A stretch of 64,000 nucleotides of DNA from G965216255 sp965216255 (GTDB lineage: Bacteria > Bacteroidota > Rhodothermia > Rhodothermales > Bin80), in assembly GCA_965216255.1 (NCBI GenBank), contig OZ244148.1:1364001-1428000 (forward strand). Reading direction: 5' to 3'. Under the pieces are notes generated by a model. It did not search any database. It was given only the letters and a program-made list of their open reading frames with translations, and was not told where the DNA came from. The first letter of the stretch is position 1. Every line of letters begins with the position of its first letter. This document shows, piece after piece, positions 26,344-36,168 of the stretch. Position numbers and translations under genes: made by a program.

Positions 26344-28288
26344 ATGAAAGGCACTGCCACGGCCACCCTCTTTGTCTTGGCTTCCTTTTCCGCCCGGGCT
26401 CAGAGCCCGGACACCCTTACTTATGCGCTACCGGCCCTGCTAGTCGAAGCCACGCGTGCTACCGAGACGCAGGCCAACGCACCACGCTCCGTTACCGAAC
26501 TCTTTCGCGCGCAGCCGTCCTTGGAGCCGGGCCTCTCGCTCCAGCGTGCCCTGCGCACGCTTCCGGGCGTATGGCTGCGGGATCGCGGGCACTATGCTTT
26601 GGGTGAGCGCCTGGTGATCCGGGGGATGGGCTATCGCGCCGCCTTTGGCGTACGGGGCGTGCAGGTGGTGATGGACGGCATACCGCTCACGATGGCGGAC
26701 GGCCAGTCGACCCTGGATGCGGCCGATCCTGCCTTCATTCGCCGCGCCGAACTGCTGCGCGGCCCCTCGTCCGTCTACTGGGGGAACGGCAGCGGCGGCG
26801 TACTCTTTCTGGACACGGCTCCGGCGAGCGTAGAGACCCGGGTGCGGGTTATGGGGGGCAGCTACGGCCTGCGCCACGTTTCCGCCAGTACGGGGGTCCA
26901 GATGGGCCCGCACCGGCTAGTTGCCTACGGCTCCAGAGTCCAGACATCCGGGTACCGGGAGCACAGCGTAAGCAGCTTTGCCCGCGCGGGAATGCAGGGT
27001 CTCTTCAGCCTCGGCAACCGAGCCACGCTGCGGCTGGTGACTGCGGCTGCCATACTGAACGCGGAATCCCCGGGCGCGCTCACCACGGACCAGGCCCACT
27101 CGGATCGGCGCCAGGCAGATCCTCGTTTCGTCACCGCCTCTGCCGGGAAGCAGAGCGCGCATGTACAGGGGGGGGCTGACGCTCCGCTCCAAGACGGGTT
27201 TCGGCAATGTGGTGGCAACCGCCTACGGCGTGCTGCGAACGCTTGAAAACCCCCTGACGTTTGCCTACATAAGCCTGGACCGGCGCGCCGGTGGCGCCCG
27301 GCTGCAGGTTAAGAATGCGTGGTGGAACGCCGGCATAGAAATGCGGGCGCTTGCAGTCGATAGATTGCGAAGAAGCAATCAAGGCGGCATGCCGAGCGGC
27401 CCTCGAGTGCTGGACCAACATGAGCAGGTAACCAATACCGCGTTCTTTGCAGCCATACACGGACCGCTTCGGGGAGGCCTGCGTGCCTCAGGCGCGCTGC
27501 GCTACGACGAGCTGCGCTTCTGCATGACCGACCACCTGACGAGCAACGGGGATCAGTCGGGAATGCGCAGTTTCAATGCCCTTAGCCCCAGTCTCGGGCT
27601 TATCTACCGGGGCGTCTACGCCAATTTCAGTACGGCATTTGAGACACCCACCACGACAGAACTCGTGAACCGGCCGGACGGCATGGGCGGCTTCAATCCG
27701 GATCTCAAGCCGCAGCGGACGCTCGGTTTTGAATTTGGCACACGCGGCATGCACCGGCGCCTGCGCTTCAATGCTGCCATATTCCGGCTGCATATCCGTG
27801 ATCGTCTCGGGCCGGAAGAGGTGGCGGATGCGTCGATATATTACAGCAACCGGGGAAAGAGTAACCACCACGGACTGGAAATGGCGCTCACGTGGCCCGA
27901 GGGTGGCGCCACATACTTTCAGGTCGCCTATACGGTCAGCCGCTTCATTTTCACCAACCGGTCAACACGCGGCCATAAAATCCCGGGGGTGCCCGACCAA
28001 TACCTACTTGGCAGCCTTCGCACGCAGAGGCGTGGATTCAGCGGCGAGATTGCTTTCGCGGCAGCTTCCGGCATATGGGCCGACGATTATAATTCGGCAC
28101 GTAGTGCAGCCTTCGGATCCGTAGACGTATACATGGGTTATTAGGGTCGCATCCAGCCTTTCCCCCGGCTGCAGAACGCACTCAATGCCTCCTACCACGC
28201 TTCCGTGGTCGTAAACGCCTTTGGCGGGCGATACTATGAGCCTGCCCAGGGGCGTTCGCTGCAGGCCGGTGCCGCGATAACCCTGTAG
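26344..28288 (+). pseudogene. TonB-dependent outer-membrane receptor, frameshifted
   Basis: It starts 6 bases after the regulator with a signal peptide (MKGTATATLFVLASFSARAQ). The plug domain carries LVIRGMGYRAAFGVRGVQV and RGPSSVYWGNGSGGVLFLDT. A run of eight G at 27168-27175 throws the frame off; with seven G it would read VQGGLTLRS straight on. The barrel part then continues with NPDLKPQRTLGFEFGT and other strands to an in-frame TAG at 28142-28144. The same frame goes on for 48 codons to the typical receptor end YYEPAQGRSLQAGAAITL and a stop at 28286-28288. Two lesions suggest a pseudogene, though the G run could be phase-variable. The ligand is unknown. Confidence 0.8.
27168..27175 (+). 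repeat. Eight-G homopolymer in TonB receptor gene
   Basis: The tract lies exactly where the receptor frame breaks. Loss of one G restores the frame. It is either a phase-variation switch, a fixed mutation or a sequencing error. Confidence 0.7.
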
Positions 28289-28310
28289 AGCGATCCAATC
28301 TAGCCGGCCC

Positions 28311-29093
28311 TTGCCTCGCATCATTACCCTAACAACGGATTTCGGCACTCGGGACGGCTACCTGGCCGCCATGAAGGGTGCCATACTGTCCATCGCACCC
28401 GATGTGCGGCTCGTGGACATTTCGCATGACGTGGCACCATTCGACGCCATGGAGGCAGCGTTCGTGCTACGCCAGGCGCTGCCGTATTTCCCTGAGGGCA
28501 CCATCCACCTCGTAGTGGTGGACCCCGGTGTAGGCTCCAGTCGGAGGCCCGTCGCCCTGCTATCCGGCGGCCATGTGTTTGTGGGTCCAGACAACGGATT
28601 ATTTTCATTGGTACTGGCAGAGTCCGGGCCCGAATCCATGGTGGAACTGGATGCCGGAGCGGCAAGCGCCACCTTCCATGGCCGTGACATCTTTGCGCCT
28701 GCGGCCGCGCGGCTCGCAGCGGGCTGCAATCTCCATGACCTGGGCCGACCTATCGAAGCGCTGGTCCCGCTTCACTGGGCCCTGCCCGCTGAAGACGACA
28801 GCGGCATTCGGGGCTGGATCGTCCATATTGATAACTTTGGGAACTGCGTCACGAACATAACGGCACCAATGCTACGCCGATGCCGCGACGGAAGAGAGAT
28901 CAAGGGCTACGTGGGAAATGCCATAATAGCCGACATTCGAGCCACGTACACGAGTGTAGAGAAGGGCGAGCCGCTCCTTCTCTTTGGCAGCGACGGTTAC
29001 CTGGAAGTCGCCGTCAATGCGGGCCACGCTGCCTCGCTTCTGGACATTCGCCGCGGCACGCCCATCAACATCGTGTTTTTGGACGGCAGGTGA
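28311..29093 (+). CDS. SAM hydroxide adenosyltransferase (DUF62 / SAM hydrolase)
   Basis: The protein has 260 residues from TTG 28311. Motifs of the fluorinase/DUF62 superfamily are ITLTTDFGTRDGYLAAMKG, VVVDPGVGSSRRPVALL, GPDNGLFSLV, TFHGRDIFAP and VHIDNFGNCVTNI. The Asp (VVDPG), Arg (SSRR) and His (FHGRD) that activate water in DUF62 enzymes are all present. The expected reaction is S-adenosylmethionine plus hydroxide to adenosine and methionine, in the cytoplasm. It begins 22 bases after the broken receptor. The rare TTG start is supported by the conserved N-terminus; no ATG is better placed. Confidence 0.92.
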   Translation: MPRIITLTTDFGTRDGYLAAMKGAILSIAPDVRLVDISHDVAPFDAMEAAFVLRQALPYFPEGTIHLVVVDPGVGSSRRPVALLSGGHVFVGPDNGLFSLVLAESGPESMVELDAGAASATFHGRDIFAPAAARLAAGCNLHDLGRPIEALVPLHWALPAEDDSGIRGWIVHIDNFGNCVTNITAPMLRRCRDGREIKGYVGNAIIADIRATYTSVEKGEPLLLFGSDGYLEVAVNAGHAASLLDIRRGTPINIVFLDGR

Positions 29094-29274
29094 GGAGGAA
29101 CGTGCCATGAAAGACACATTCGACCGGAAATTTGCGTAGCGCGCCTGGCGCAGGAGGAGCTTGCCGCACAGCACTTTCAACTGCTGCCGACGGCGGCCTG
29201 CGCGGGGTCGAGCCTAGCCTGCATTCCCACGCATCATTTTGAGGTTCAGGAATATGACAATGGGGCGCCATTTT
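29094..29274. other. Short region with possible gene remnant
   Basis: A frame at 29107 begins MKDTFDRKFA and stops after ten codons. It resembles the first residues of MoaA-type radical SAM proteins (weak, short match). In another frame 45 codons stay open and end EVQEYDNGAPFFR. Both look like leftovers of genes cut by the adjacent insertion sequence. No functional gene is supported. Confidence 0.25.
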
Positions 29275-31692
29275 TCAGGTAAGCTGGATGCGGCGATTCC
29301 GGTTGCCTAACCAGGGAATGGGCTCCGTCGCTTCGGTGTATCCTGCTGCCAGCAAGAACGGATTGTTCGCCCGGCGCGGCAGTGTGACAACGGTGTCGTG
29401 GATCTGGACATGGGCGCTGGCGCGCACCAGCTTGCGGAAGAGGGTCCGGGGCTTGGCGCTCTCCAGGCCGTGGCTTACCCGTTTGGCGAGGATGCGGTGG
29501 AGCGTACTGGCCATGAGCGTCAGTTGGAGGTCCACGTCGATCTTCATGGGTACCGCAGAGCTTAGGGCATCCATGTGGAAGAAGTCGATGGCATGCGCCA
29601 GGGTGTTCTCGATGATCATCCGCCGGGCATAGCGCTCAATCAGCCGGGCCGGCGGGACATCCATCTGGTTGGTCAATAGCAGGGTGGGCTTGTCGTGTCC
29701 AAGGTCCGTAATGGCGATCTGCCGGAGGGGATCGGGATAGTCGCGGAGTTGGACCTTTTCCTCCAGAATGCGCGGTGTACGGAAGGTGCGACCGACATTG
29801 CTGAGCCGTAGGCGTCGCCATTGCTCCTGATCGGGATAGGTGGGGGCCTCACGGCCCCCACCCTCCCACACCACCGTGCGTACGGGTCCGTACACGGCGG
29901 TTCAATGGACTTGAGCAAACCGACTTGGGTGCCAGGGCCACCAGGCCGCTACGTGCCGGGAGTTCGGATTCGGGTTGCGCCGTGCGAACTTCGGTCCCTT
30001 CCCCACGGGCACCGCCGGATTCACCGGGGCTGTCCCACGCAAAAGGCAGCGTTAGCTGGATTTTCTGCCGCATTGCTCGCATGAGCTTGCCGTCCTACTA
30101 TCCCTGTCCATTGTTCGGGCCTTCGTCGGCTAAGCCGACTACTATGCCCTCTGCTGACTTCTGCGTTGCGGTCACGTGCCTTACGACACGTTCAGTCCGG
30201 CTTGGCCGGACACAACGCAGATCTCCCAGGGTAAGACCAACCGCCTTCCCCGCACACCTGCCGAATCTACCACCCCGACGCATAGATGACGCGGACTTTG
30301 CGATAACCGGCTCGCTCGTCCGATCGGGTAGGCCTCGTATTCGGTTCTTGTTCATCAGGTCGCGGGTTTGCTACACGCTTCCTTCAGACCCCGCCTCACG
30401 ACGACGCCCTTGCGCTTCGCTAATCCTTCGCCGCCATCTGGCTGGATAGAGGACTTGCACCTCCAAGCTGTTGATCATGCCTGGCACACCGGTATGGCAG
30501 CCAGGGCCGCCACCATCTTCCGGGAGCGGCGACGCAGGCTCAAGAAGGCTATGCCCATGGCCTGCAGCCGTGCGAGGTTGGCGTACGTGGTAAAGGTGCT
30601 GTCGAAGACCAATGCGTGCGGCAGGCTCCCCGTGCGCTCACGCCAGAAGTCGACAAAGCGCAGGAGCTGATCGTGGCGGTCTTCCTTGCGTATCTGGGCG
30701 TCGACATAGACAAAGAGCCGGGCCTCGGCATCGCGCGCTACCAGGGACAGGATGCCATTCTGGCTGCGGCTACGCTTGGAGATGTAATGCTTTTGGATAA
30801 GGGCGTCGTCGCCGTGGTAGGCAATGGTGTGGAAGTCGAGATCAAAGGAGTGCCCTCCTCCTGGCGAAACGCCCAGGGCGTGCGAGGCCTGGTGCCAGGC
30901 TTCCATGAGACGGCGACAGTGCTCTGGCTGCACGCGGCTGGAATATTCGGTGAGGGTGGAGCGCTTCGGCATGGCGCCCAGTCCGGCAAAGAGCGCCAGC
31001 CCCGGATCCAGGGCCTCGGCCATGACATGGGAGCTTCGCCTCAGGCCCCAGAGCTTGAGGGCCAAGAGAGCACGCATGGCGCAGCCCGCCGGTATGCTGC
31101 TCGTTGCCGGTATGTGGCTCTCTCGTAAGAGCACATCGAGCTAAATGCGGGCCAGGTCGTGGACAAAGAGGAAGAGGCCGCTAAAGTCGGTATGAAAATG
31201 GCGCGGAGCGAGGTCCAGGTTACGGTGATCGGCTACGGTCGCCCGCTTCGCGGAGGTAACATCGAGGCGTTCCTGGAGGCCACGTCAGCGTAATTTAGCC
31301 AACCCGGCCGTGCGCATGACGGTGGAATCACTTACGGGGTGTCCCTCTGGCATGAGCAGGGCGGCAATCTCTACGGCGGACAGGTTCTGCTGCGCACGGA
31401 GCTCGACAATACGCCGATTGCGTTCCTGTCGAGAGAGGGATGTTTCTTGGCGAACGGGAGCGGCTTCATGGGGGGCGCCCTTCTTCCTGCCGCGCTCGTC
31501 GGCCACGAAGAAGGGCAGTTCGGGCTTTTTGTGGAACTGAGAGCAGCGATTGCGGACGGTGCCATAGGAGCAGTGGAAGCGTTCTGCGATCTCGGCCAGG
31601 GGGACATGCTCGGCGAAGGCGGCACGCAGGGCTTCGTACTGGCGGTGGGAAGTGTTGGTGGGCTGGAGGAAGAGATGGGCGGGGTAGGTCAT
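29275..31692 (-). pseudogene. Family A DDE transposase, copy 2, carrying a group II intron
   Basis: On the minus strand from ATG 31692 the protein opens MTYPAHLFLQPTNTSHRQYE, matching copy 1 at 4491. One frame runs the full length except for a TGA at 31285-31287, a TAG at 31141-31143 and a 660-base intron at 29830-30489. Core blocks are SFDLDFHTIAYHGDDALIQK and TTYANLARLQAMGIAFLSLR before the intron, then RRLRLSNVGRTFRTPRILEE and RYARRMIIENTLAHAIDFFH after it. It is better preserved than copy 1, but two nonsense codons make it inactive as read. I could not define the terminal repeats of this copy. Confidence 0.8.
29830..30489 (-). mobile_element. Group II intron without full reverse transcriptase
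   Basis: The 5' end at 30489 reads GTGTGCCAGGCATG on the minus strand, a typical group II intron start, followed by GGAGGTGCAAGTCCTC. Near the 3' end, domain V forms CCGCCGTG/CACGGTGG with a TACG/CGTA upper stem, a GACC loop and a two-base CG bulge. Domain VI is a GGGGGCC/GGCCCCC hairpin before the terminal CTATCCCGAT at 29830. An internal frame from 30082 (MRAMRQKIQLTLPFAW) matches the start of intron-encoded reverse transcriptases, but the catalytic domains are deleted. Length is 660 bases, divisible by three. Splicing would join CCG to CAG in phase 0. It could splice alone or with a protein supplied in trans. Confidence 0.85.
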
Positions 31693-31741
31693 ATTCAGAT
31701 AGTGTTGTTGCCTACTACTACACATACTAAAAGTAATGACT

Positions 31742-32138
31742 AACGCCCGGCCCTCCAGGCACGAAGGAGACCGCTATTCGTCCAATTTGGCCTCACAAGG
31801 GCGGATATTAACGAGTTAGGCAGGTAAATGGCCACGCTGGGACGCACGATCCGGAGCAGAGTGGCCGAGATACAAATAATGATACTGGTGAGGCTATATA
31901 CGGAACAGTCACGATATAACTGACAATATTAGATCTGGCAGGGGAATATATAGCAGTACTACAGCTAGATTTGAATTTGGGACTGTCACCTACGCATTAT
32001 GCGTGGTAATTGAGGCTAGCTTAGTGGGGTCAGACCGGTTGCAATCGGTTGTACGACGCACGTTGTTGACGCAGCCGCGCATTCGCCTACCTGTGCATTG
32101 AGCGCGCAATCCATCGCACCTTCGAATGCGTCTGGCAG
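31742..32138. other. Intergenic gap, no gene seen
   Basis: About 400 AT-richer bases lie between the transposase copy and the sensor kinase stop. No reading frame, clear hairpin terminator or repeat could be supported. It may contain the outer end of the insertion sequence and the end of the leftward secDF-purA transcript. Confidence 0.4.
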
Positions 32139-33482
32139 CTAAGAATGCTCGTTCGGTATGCCTGCTTCAGGAACAACGTATTTCATTCCAACCGCCGGAA
32201 GTACAATCCTGAATGTCGTGCCACGCCCTGCCTTCGACTGCACGAGCGATAAAGATCCACCGTGGTAGTCCTGCACCACACGCCTTGCCAGGCTAAGGCC
32301 CAGTCCCCATCCACGCTTCTTGGTACTGTATCCCGGACGGAATACATTCGTCCGCTGGCGGCGATCTATTCCCTTTCCGCTATCCGAAACATCCAATACG
32401 ATCCTGGCCCCTTCCAACCTTCCCAGAATATGGATGCGGCCATGGCCGCTCTCCAGCGCGTCCAGAGCATTCTTTAGCAGATTTTCTACCACCCATTCAA
32501 ATAGCTCGGCATTAAGGGAAGCCATGAGGTCTCCGGGTACATCCATGGTCAGTTCAACACCCTGCTGCGGCATGCGTCGGCGTATATACGCCACCGTATT
32601 CTCTACGCAGCTGGCAACGTTAAGGGGCTCCAATCTGGGAAACGAGCCTATATCGTTGAATCTATTCGCAACGCGGCTCAGGCGCTCGACATCCTGCGCG
32701 ATCTCTTCTACCGCCGCTTCGCGCGCCTCTATGCCGCCGTGCCGCACCATCTCCACCCAACCCATAAGGCTGCTTAGCGGCGTCCCGAGCTGGTGCGCGG
32801 CCTCGCGCGCCATACCGACCCAGAGGCTGCTCTGCTCGCTTCGACGCACGTACGAAAAGCCCAGGTACCCCACCAGAATGAAGAGACTCACGAACAGCAG
32901 TTGCAGATAGGGATACAGGCGGAGTTCCCGAATGATGTCGGACTCGTCATAGTACACGAATTGCTTGAAGAGCGGCCCGCCATCAATGGGAATGGGCGCG
33001 TAGGTCTCCGCCATTTGTCTGATCAGCTGTCGTACAAACGCCGAGTCCTCCGACGATACCGAACGCGCGTTGTCTACTCCCACGTTGTGCCAGCTTAGCG
33101 GCCGTCCGAGGCTGTCCGTAATTACGGCAGGGACATCGCGATAATAGTTACTAATGACGTCGAAGAAAAAATTGGCGTGCATGTCATCCGACCCACGCTC
33201 CGCACTCAAGAGCACATCCAGCAGAATCTTGCGGTGCTCCGCCGAGAGCGTTTCAATGGGTAGCAGGGCGGCAAGCTGACGTATTTCGTCCCCGTACCGG
33301 GTGGCTTCTGGCGCACGCGCAACTTCTTCACGGGCCCGAGCCCAAATCTCCATGCTCTCGCTCTCGCGCGCGCGCAGCCGATCCACCAGGCCGTTTGAAT
33401 AATAGAGAGAGGCGAGCGCAAGGAGCACCGCCAAGACAATGAGTCCGCGCTTCAGGTTTGCCGCTCTTACGTAGGCCTTCAT
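32139..33482 (-). CDS. Orphan membrane sensor histidine kinase
   Basis: The protein has 447 residues. There is an N-terminal membrane segment (LIVLAVLLALASLYY), an extracytoplasmic region, and a second segment near 190-210 (LQLLFVSLFILVGYLGF). The dimerisation/phosphoacceptor helix is AREAAHQLGTPLSSLMGW, with His near 228. The ATPase domain has ENLLKNALDAL, VLDVSDSGKGIDR and KKRGWGLGLSLARRVV. The HQLGTPLSS box differs slightly from the usual HE(L/I)xTPL but keeps the His. It starts 4 bases after purA, so it is very likely in the same transcript. No response regulator lies nearby; the partner is unknown. Confidence 0.9.
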   Translation of the reverse strand: MKAYVRAANLKRGLIVLAVLLALASLYYSNGLVDRLRARESESMEIWARAREEVARAPEATRYGDEIRQLAALLPIETLSAEHRKILLDVLLSAERGSDDMHANFFFDVISNYYRDVPAVITDSLGRPLSWHNVGVDNARSVSSEDSAFVRQLIRQMAETYAPIPIDGGPLFKQFVYYDESDIIRELRLYPYLQLLFVSLFILVGYLGFSYVRRSEQSSLWVGMAREAAHQLGTPLSSLMGWVEMVRHGGIEAREAAVEEIAQDVERLSRVANRFNDIGSFPRLEPLNVASCVENTVAYIRRRMPQQGVELTMDVPGDLMASLNAELFEWVVENLLKNALDALESGHGRIHILGRLEGARIVLDVSDSGKGIDRRQRTNVFRPGYSTKKRGWGLGLSLARRVVQDYHGGSLSLVQSKAGRGTTFRIVLPAVGMKYVVPEAGIPNEHS

Positions 33483-33486
33483 GGAA

Positions 33487-34773
33487 TCAGGGGGCGATGT
33501 CGGCCTTGATGGTCTGAGCCCGCTTCGGCCCCGTAGAGATCATGCTTATGCCCACGCCCACGCTCCGGGCCAGATAGCGCGCGAAATCCTGCGCCGCATT
33601 TGGCAGGTCGTCAAAGCGGTCCACGCCGGCTACTTCCTCGTTCCACCCAGGTAGGGTTTCGTAGACCGGCTCCACCCTTGATAGTGTTTCTGTTTCCGCG
33701 GGAAAACGTGCGTGCTCCCGCCCGTTATACCGGTACCGCGTGCATACGCGCAGCGGATCCACGCCCGAAAGCACATCCAACTTCGTGATGGCCATATCGG
33801 TAAAACCGTTTATGGCCGCCGTATAGCGGAGTGCCATGAGATCCAGCCATCCGCAGCGGCGGCTCCGGCCCGTCGTGGCGCCGAATTCAATTCCGACCGT
33901 CTGCAGGTGCCGGCCCACGCCATCCATTAGCTCCGTCGGCAGCGGCCCGTTGCCCACGCGCGTGCAGTAGGCCTTTACAACGCCGATCACGCGGCTGATC
34001 GCCACCGGCGGAATGCCGAGCCCGGTACAGGCGCCGCCTGCAGTTGGGTGGCTAGATGTCACGTAGGGATAGGTCCCAAAATCCACATCCAAGAGCGAAC
34101 CCTGCGCCCCTTCGGCCAGGATACGCTTGCCATCCCCGATGGCGCGGTTCAGATAGAAAGTCGTATCTGTAACGAACGGGTCAATATGGCGATCGAATTC
34201 CACATACTCTTCAATGATTCGCTCCACGTCCAGCCTGGCGGCGCCGTAGACGCCGCGCAGTATCGCGTTCTTCTCCTTTATGGACGCTTTAAGCTTGCGC
34301 GCCAGCACGTCACGGTCGAGCAGGTCCACGACCCGGATTCCGGTGCGGGCAAACTTGTCCACATAGGCCGGGCCGATACCCCGCCCGGTCGTGCCGATGG
34401 CCCCGGCGTCGCGGGCCTGCTCCCGAGCCTGCTCGATCGCCTTGTGGTAGGGCATTATGAGGTGGGCCTTGTGCGAGATCAAGAGCCTGCCCTCCACCTC
34501 GTAGCCCAGGCCCGTCACGGTTTCGATCTCGCGCATGAGCGCAATGGGATCGATCACCACACCATTACCAATGACACACGTGACCCCCAGGCGAAATATG
34601 CCGCTCGGAAGCAGGTGAAGAACGAACGTCTTGTCTCCCCACCGAATGGTATGCCCCGCGTTGGCGCCCCCCTGGTAGCGCGCCACTATATCTGCTTCGG
34701 CACTGAGCAGATCCACAATCTTGCCCTTACCTTCGTCTCCCCACTGGCTACCTATTACAACGGTTACCGCCAT
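33487..34773 (-). CDS. purA: Adenylosuccinate synthetase
   Basis: The protein has 428 residues from ATG 34773, where the family start MAVTVVIGSQWGDEGKGKIV begins; an upstream in-frame start adds 15 unconserved residues. Further motifs are GGANAGHTI, the IMP-binding GTTGRGIGPAYVDK, EGAQGSLLDVDFGTYPYVTS and TTGRSRRCGWLDL. It joins IMP and aspartate with GTP to form adenylosuccinate, the first committed step to AMP. It lies 54 bases after the STAS gene and 4 bases before the kinase, in one leftward run. Confidence 0.97.
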   Translation of the reverse strand: MAVTVVIGSQWGDEGKGKIVDLLSAEADIVARYQGGANAGHTIRWGDKTFVLHLLPSGIFRLGVTCVIGNGVVIDPIALMREIETVTGLGYEVEGRLLISHKAHLIMPYHKAIEQAREQARDAGAIGTTGRGIGPAYVDKFARTGIRVVDLLDRDVLARKLKASIKEKNAILRGVYGAARLDVERIIEEYVEFDRHIDPFVTDTTFYLNRAIGDGKRILAEGAQGSLLDVDFGTYPYVTSSHPTAGGACTGLGIPPVAISRVIGVVKAYCTRVGNGPLPTELMDGVGRHLQTVGIEFGATTGRSRRCGWLDLMALRYTAAINGFTDMAITKLDVLSGVDPLRVCTRYRYNGREHARFPAETETLSRVEPVYETLPGWNEEVAGVDRFDDLPNAAQDFARYLARSVGVGISMISTGPKRAQTIKADIAP

Positions 34774-34827
34774 CTCCTGCGCGTCTCCCCTTCCGTTCGG
34801 CCGCTGCGACCGTGCCACACGCCAATC

Positions 34828-35175
34828 CTAGCCGTCCGACGAATAGCTCTCCACGGCCTCGTCCACCGAGTCGTAATGCTGGAAAACCGTGATGAGCCTC
34901 GTAACGATGAGCAGCGACTGGATGCGTTCCGCCGCATTAGCCAGACGCAGGTCGCCGTCGGCATTACGCATGGTCGTCATGGCGCTGATCAGCATGCCAA
35001 GCCCGCTGGAATTCATGAAACTGACCCGCCCAAGATCCACAATTATGTTACGCTTGCCCTCTTCCCTAAGCGTGTGCAGGGTATCATGCAGACGCGCACC
35101 ATCCGGCCCGCCCATGACGTTTCCCTTGAACTTGATGACGACGGCGTTATAGCGCTCTTCTACGGCGAAATTCAT
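34828..35175 (-). CDS. STAS-domain anti-sigma factor antagonist
   Basis: The protein has 115 residues and is a single STAS domain. FMNSSGLGMLISAM contains the Ser that partner-switching kinases phosphorylate; IIVDLGRVSFMNSS is the conserved strand before it. Such proteins bind an anti-sigma kinase and free a sigma factor. No RsbW-like kinase or sigma gene is adjacent, so the partner must be elsewhere. It lies 21 bases after secF and before purA. Confidence 0.9.
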   Translation of the reverse strand: MNFAVEERYNAVVIKFKGNVMGGPDGARLHDTLHTLREEGKRNIIVDLGRVSFMNSSGLGMLISAMTTMRNADGDLRLANAAERIQSLLIVTRLITVFQHYDSVDEAVESYSSDG

Positions 35176-35196
35176 GATAGCAGATGGCTATACCCA

Positions 35197-36150
35197 TTAG
35201 CGAGAACGACGACTGCCCGAGGTCTGCCGAGCTGGCGCGCGCCGGTGCAGTTCCACCACTACGGGCGTTGCAACAAACACGGAAGAATAAGTTCCGATAA
35301 TGATCCCGATAATGAGAGCGAATGCGAACCCTCGCAGTACTTCCCCGCCAAATATAAACAGCGTAACCACTACAAACAACGTTGTGCTGGACGTAACAAT
35401 GGTGCGGCTTAGCGTAGTGTTGACGGAGCGATTGACCACCTGTTGGTACGGCTCTGTTTTGAAGATATTGGTGAATTCCCGTATCCGATCGAAAATTACA
35501 ACGGTATCGTTCAGGGAATATCCCACGATAGTGAGAAAGGCCGCAATGATGGCCTGATCAATCTGCAGGGAAAAGGGCAGAATGCCGCGAAGCAGCGAGA
35601 AAAGCCCCAGCGTAATGAGCACGTCGTGAAAGAGCGCCGCTACCGCACCCAGGCCGAATCGCCATTCGAAGCGTAGCATGACGTAGATAAAAATCACGAA
35701 CAGCGAGCCGAAAACCGCATAAATGGAGCCTCTCTTGAGGTCTTCGGCGAAGCGCGGTCCCACGACGTCGGTCTTCACTACCCGGGGATTGGAATCCGGA
35801 AAAGCGGCCTCGATAGTTTCCACGATCTGGCCCTGCACCTCATTGGTCTCCAGATCGCCTTCCAGGGTGCGGATAAGCAGCGCATCGCCGCCTTCCATGG
35901 AGACATCGCCGTACGTCTTTACCTCCGGAGTCTGGCCGAGCGCCTCTGTGAGGGCGGCGCGGATATCCGTGGCTTCGAGCGGCCTGGCGCTTTCGACGAC
36001 GAACTCCATACCTCCCTTGAAATCAATGCCGAGCTCCAGACCGCGCGTGGCGAACGAGCCCAGGCTCAAGACAAGCAGCGTGCCGGAAACCAGGTAGGCC
36101 TTCCTGCGGCTCTCCACAATGCTGAAATTGGCGTTCTCAAATATGCGCAT
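35197..36150 (-). CDS. secF: Protein translocase subunit SecF
   Basis: The protein has 317 residues and six predicted membrane segments. After the first segment, LGIDFKGGMEFVVES is the SecF signature. VGYSLNDTVVIFDRIREF and the late TTLSRTIVTSSTTLFVV are the conserved membrane core. With SecD it uses the proton gradient to finish protein export. It starts 18 bases after secD. The C-terminus is basic and short. Confidence 0.97.
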   Translation of the reverse strand: MRIFENANFSIVESRRKAYLVSGTLLVLSLGSFATRGLELGIDFKGGMEFVVESARPLEATDIRAALTEALGQTPEVKTYGDVSMEGGDALLIRTLEGDLETNEVQGQIVETIEAAFPDSNPRVVKTDVVGPRFAEDLKRGSIYAVFGSLFVIFIYVMLRFEWRFGLGAVAALFHDVLITLGLFSLLRGILPFSLQIDQAIIAAFLTIVGYSLNDTVVIFDRIREFTNIFKTEPYQQVVNRSVNTTLSRTIVTSSTTLFVVVTLFIFGGEVLRGFAFALIIGIIIGTYSSVFVATPVVVELHRRAPARQTSGSRRSR

Positions 36151-36168
36151 GGCGCCTCAAGCTTGCCC

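Noticed and set aside
29830..30489. Insertion in the copy 2 transposase as an insertion sequence
   Set aside because: There are no terminal inverted repeats or target duplication; group II intron ends and domains V and VI explain it better.
34048..35412. 454-codon plus-strand frame opposite purA, the STAS gene and secF
   Set aside because: It spans three well-supported genes on the other strand and shows no family motif.
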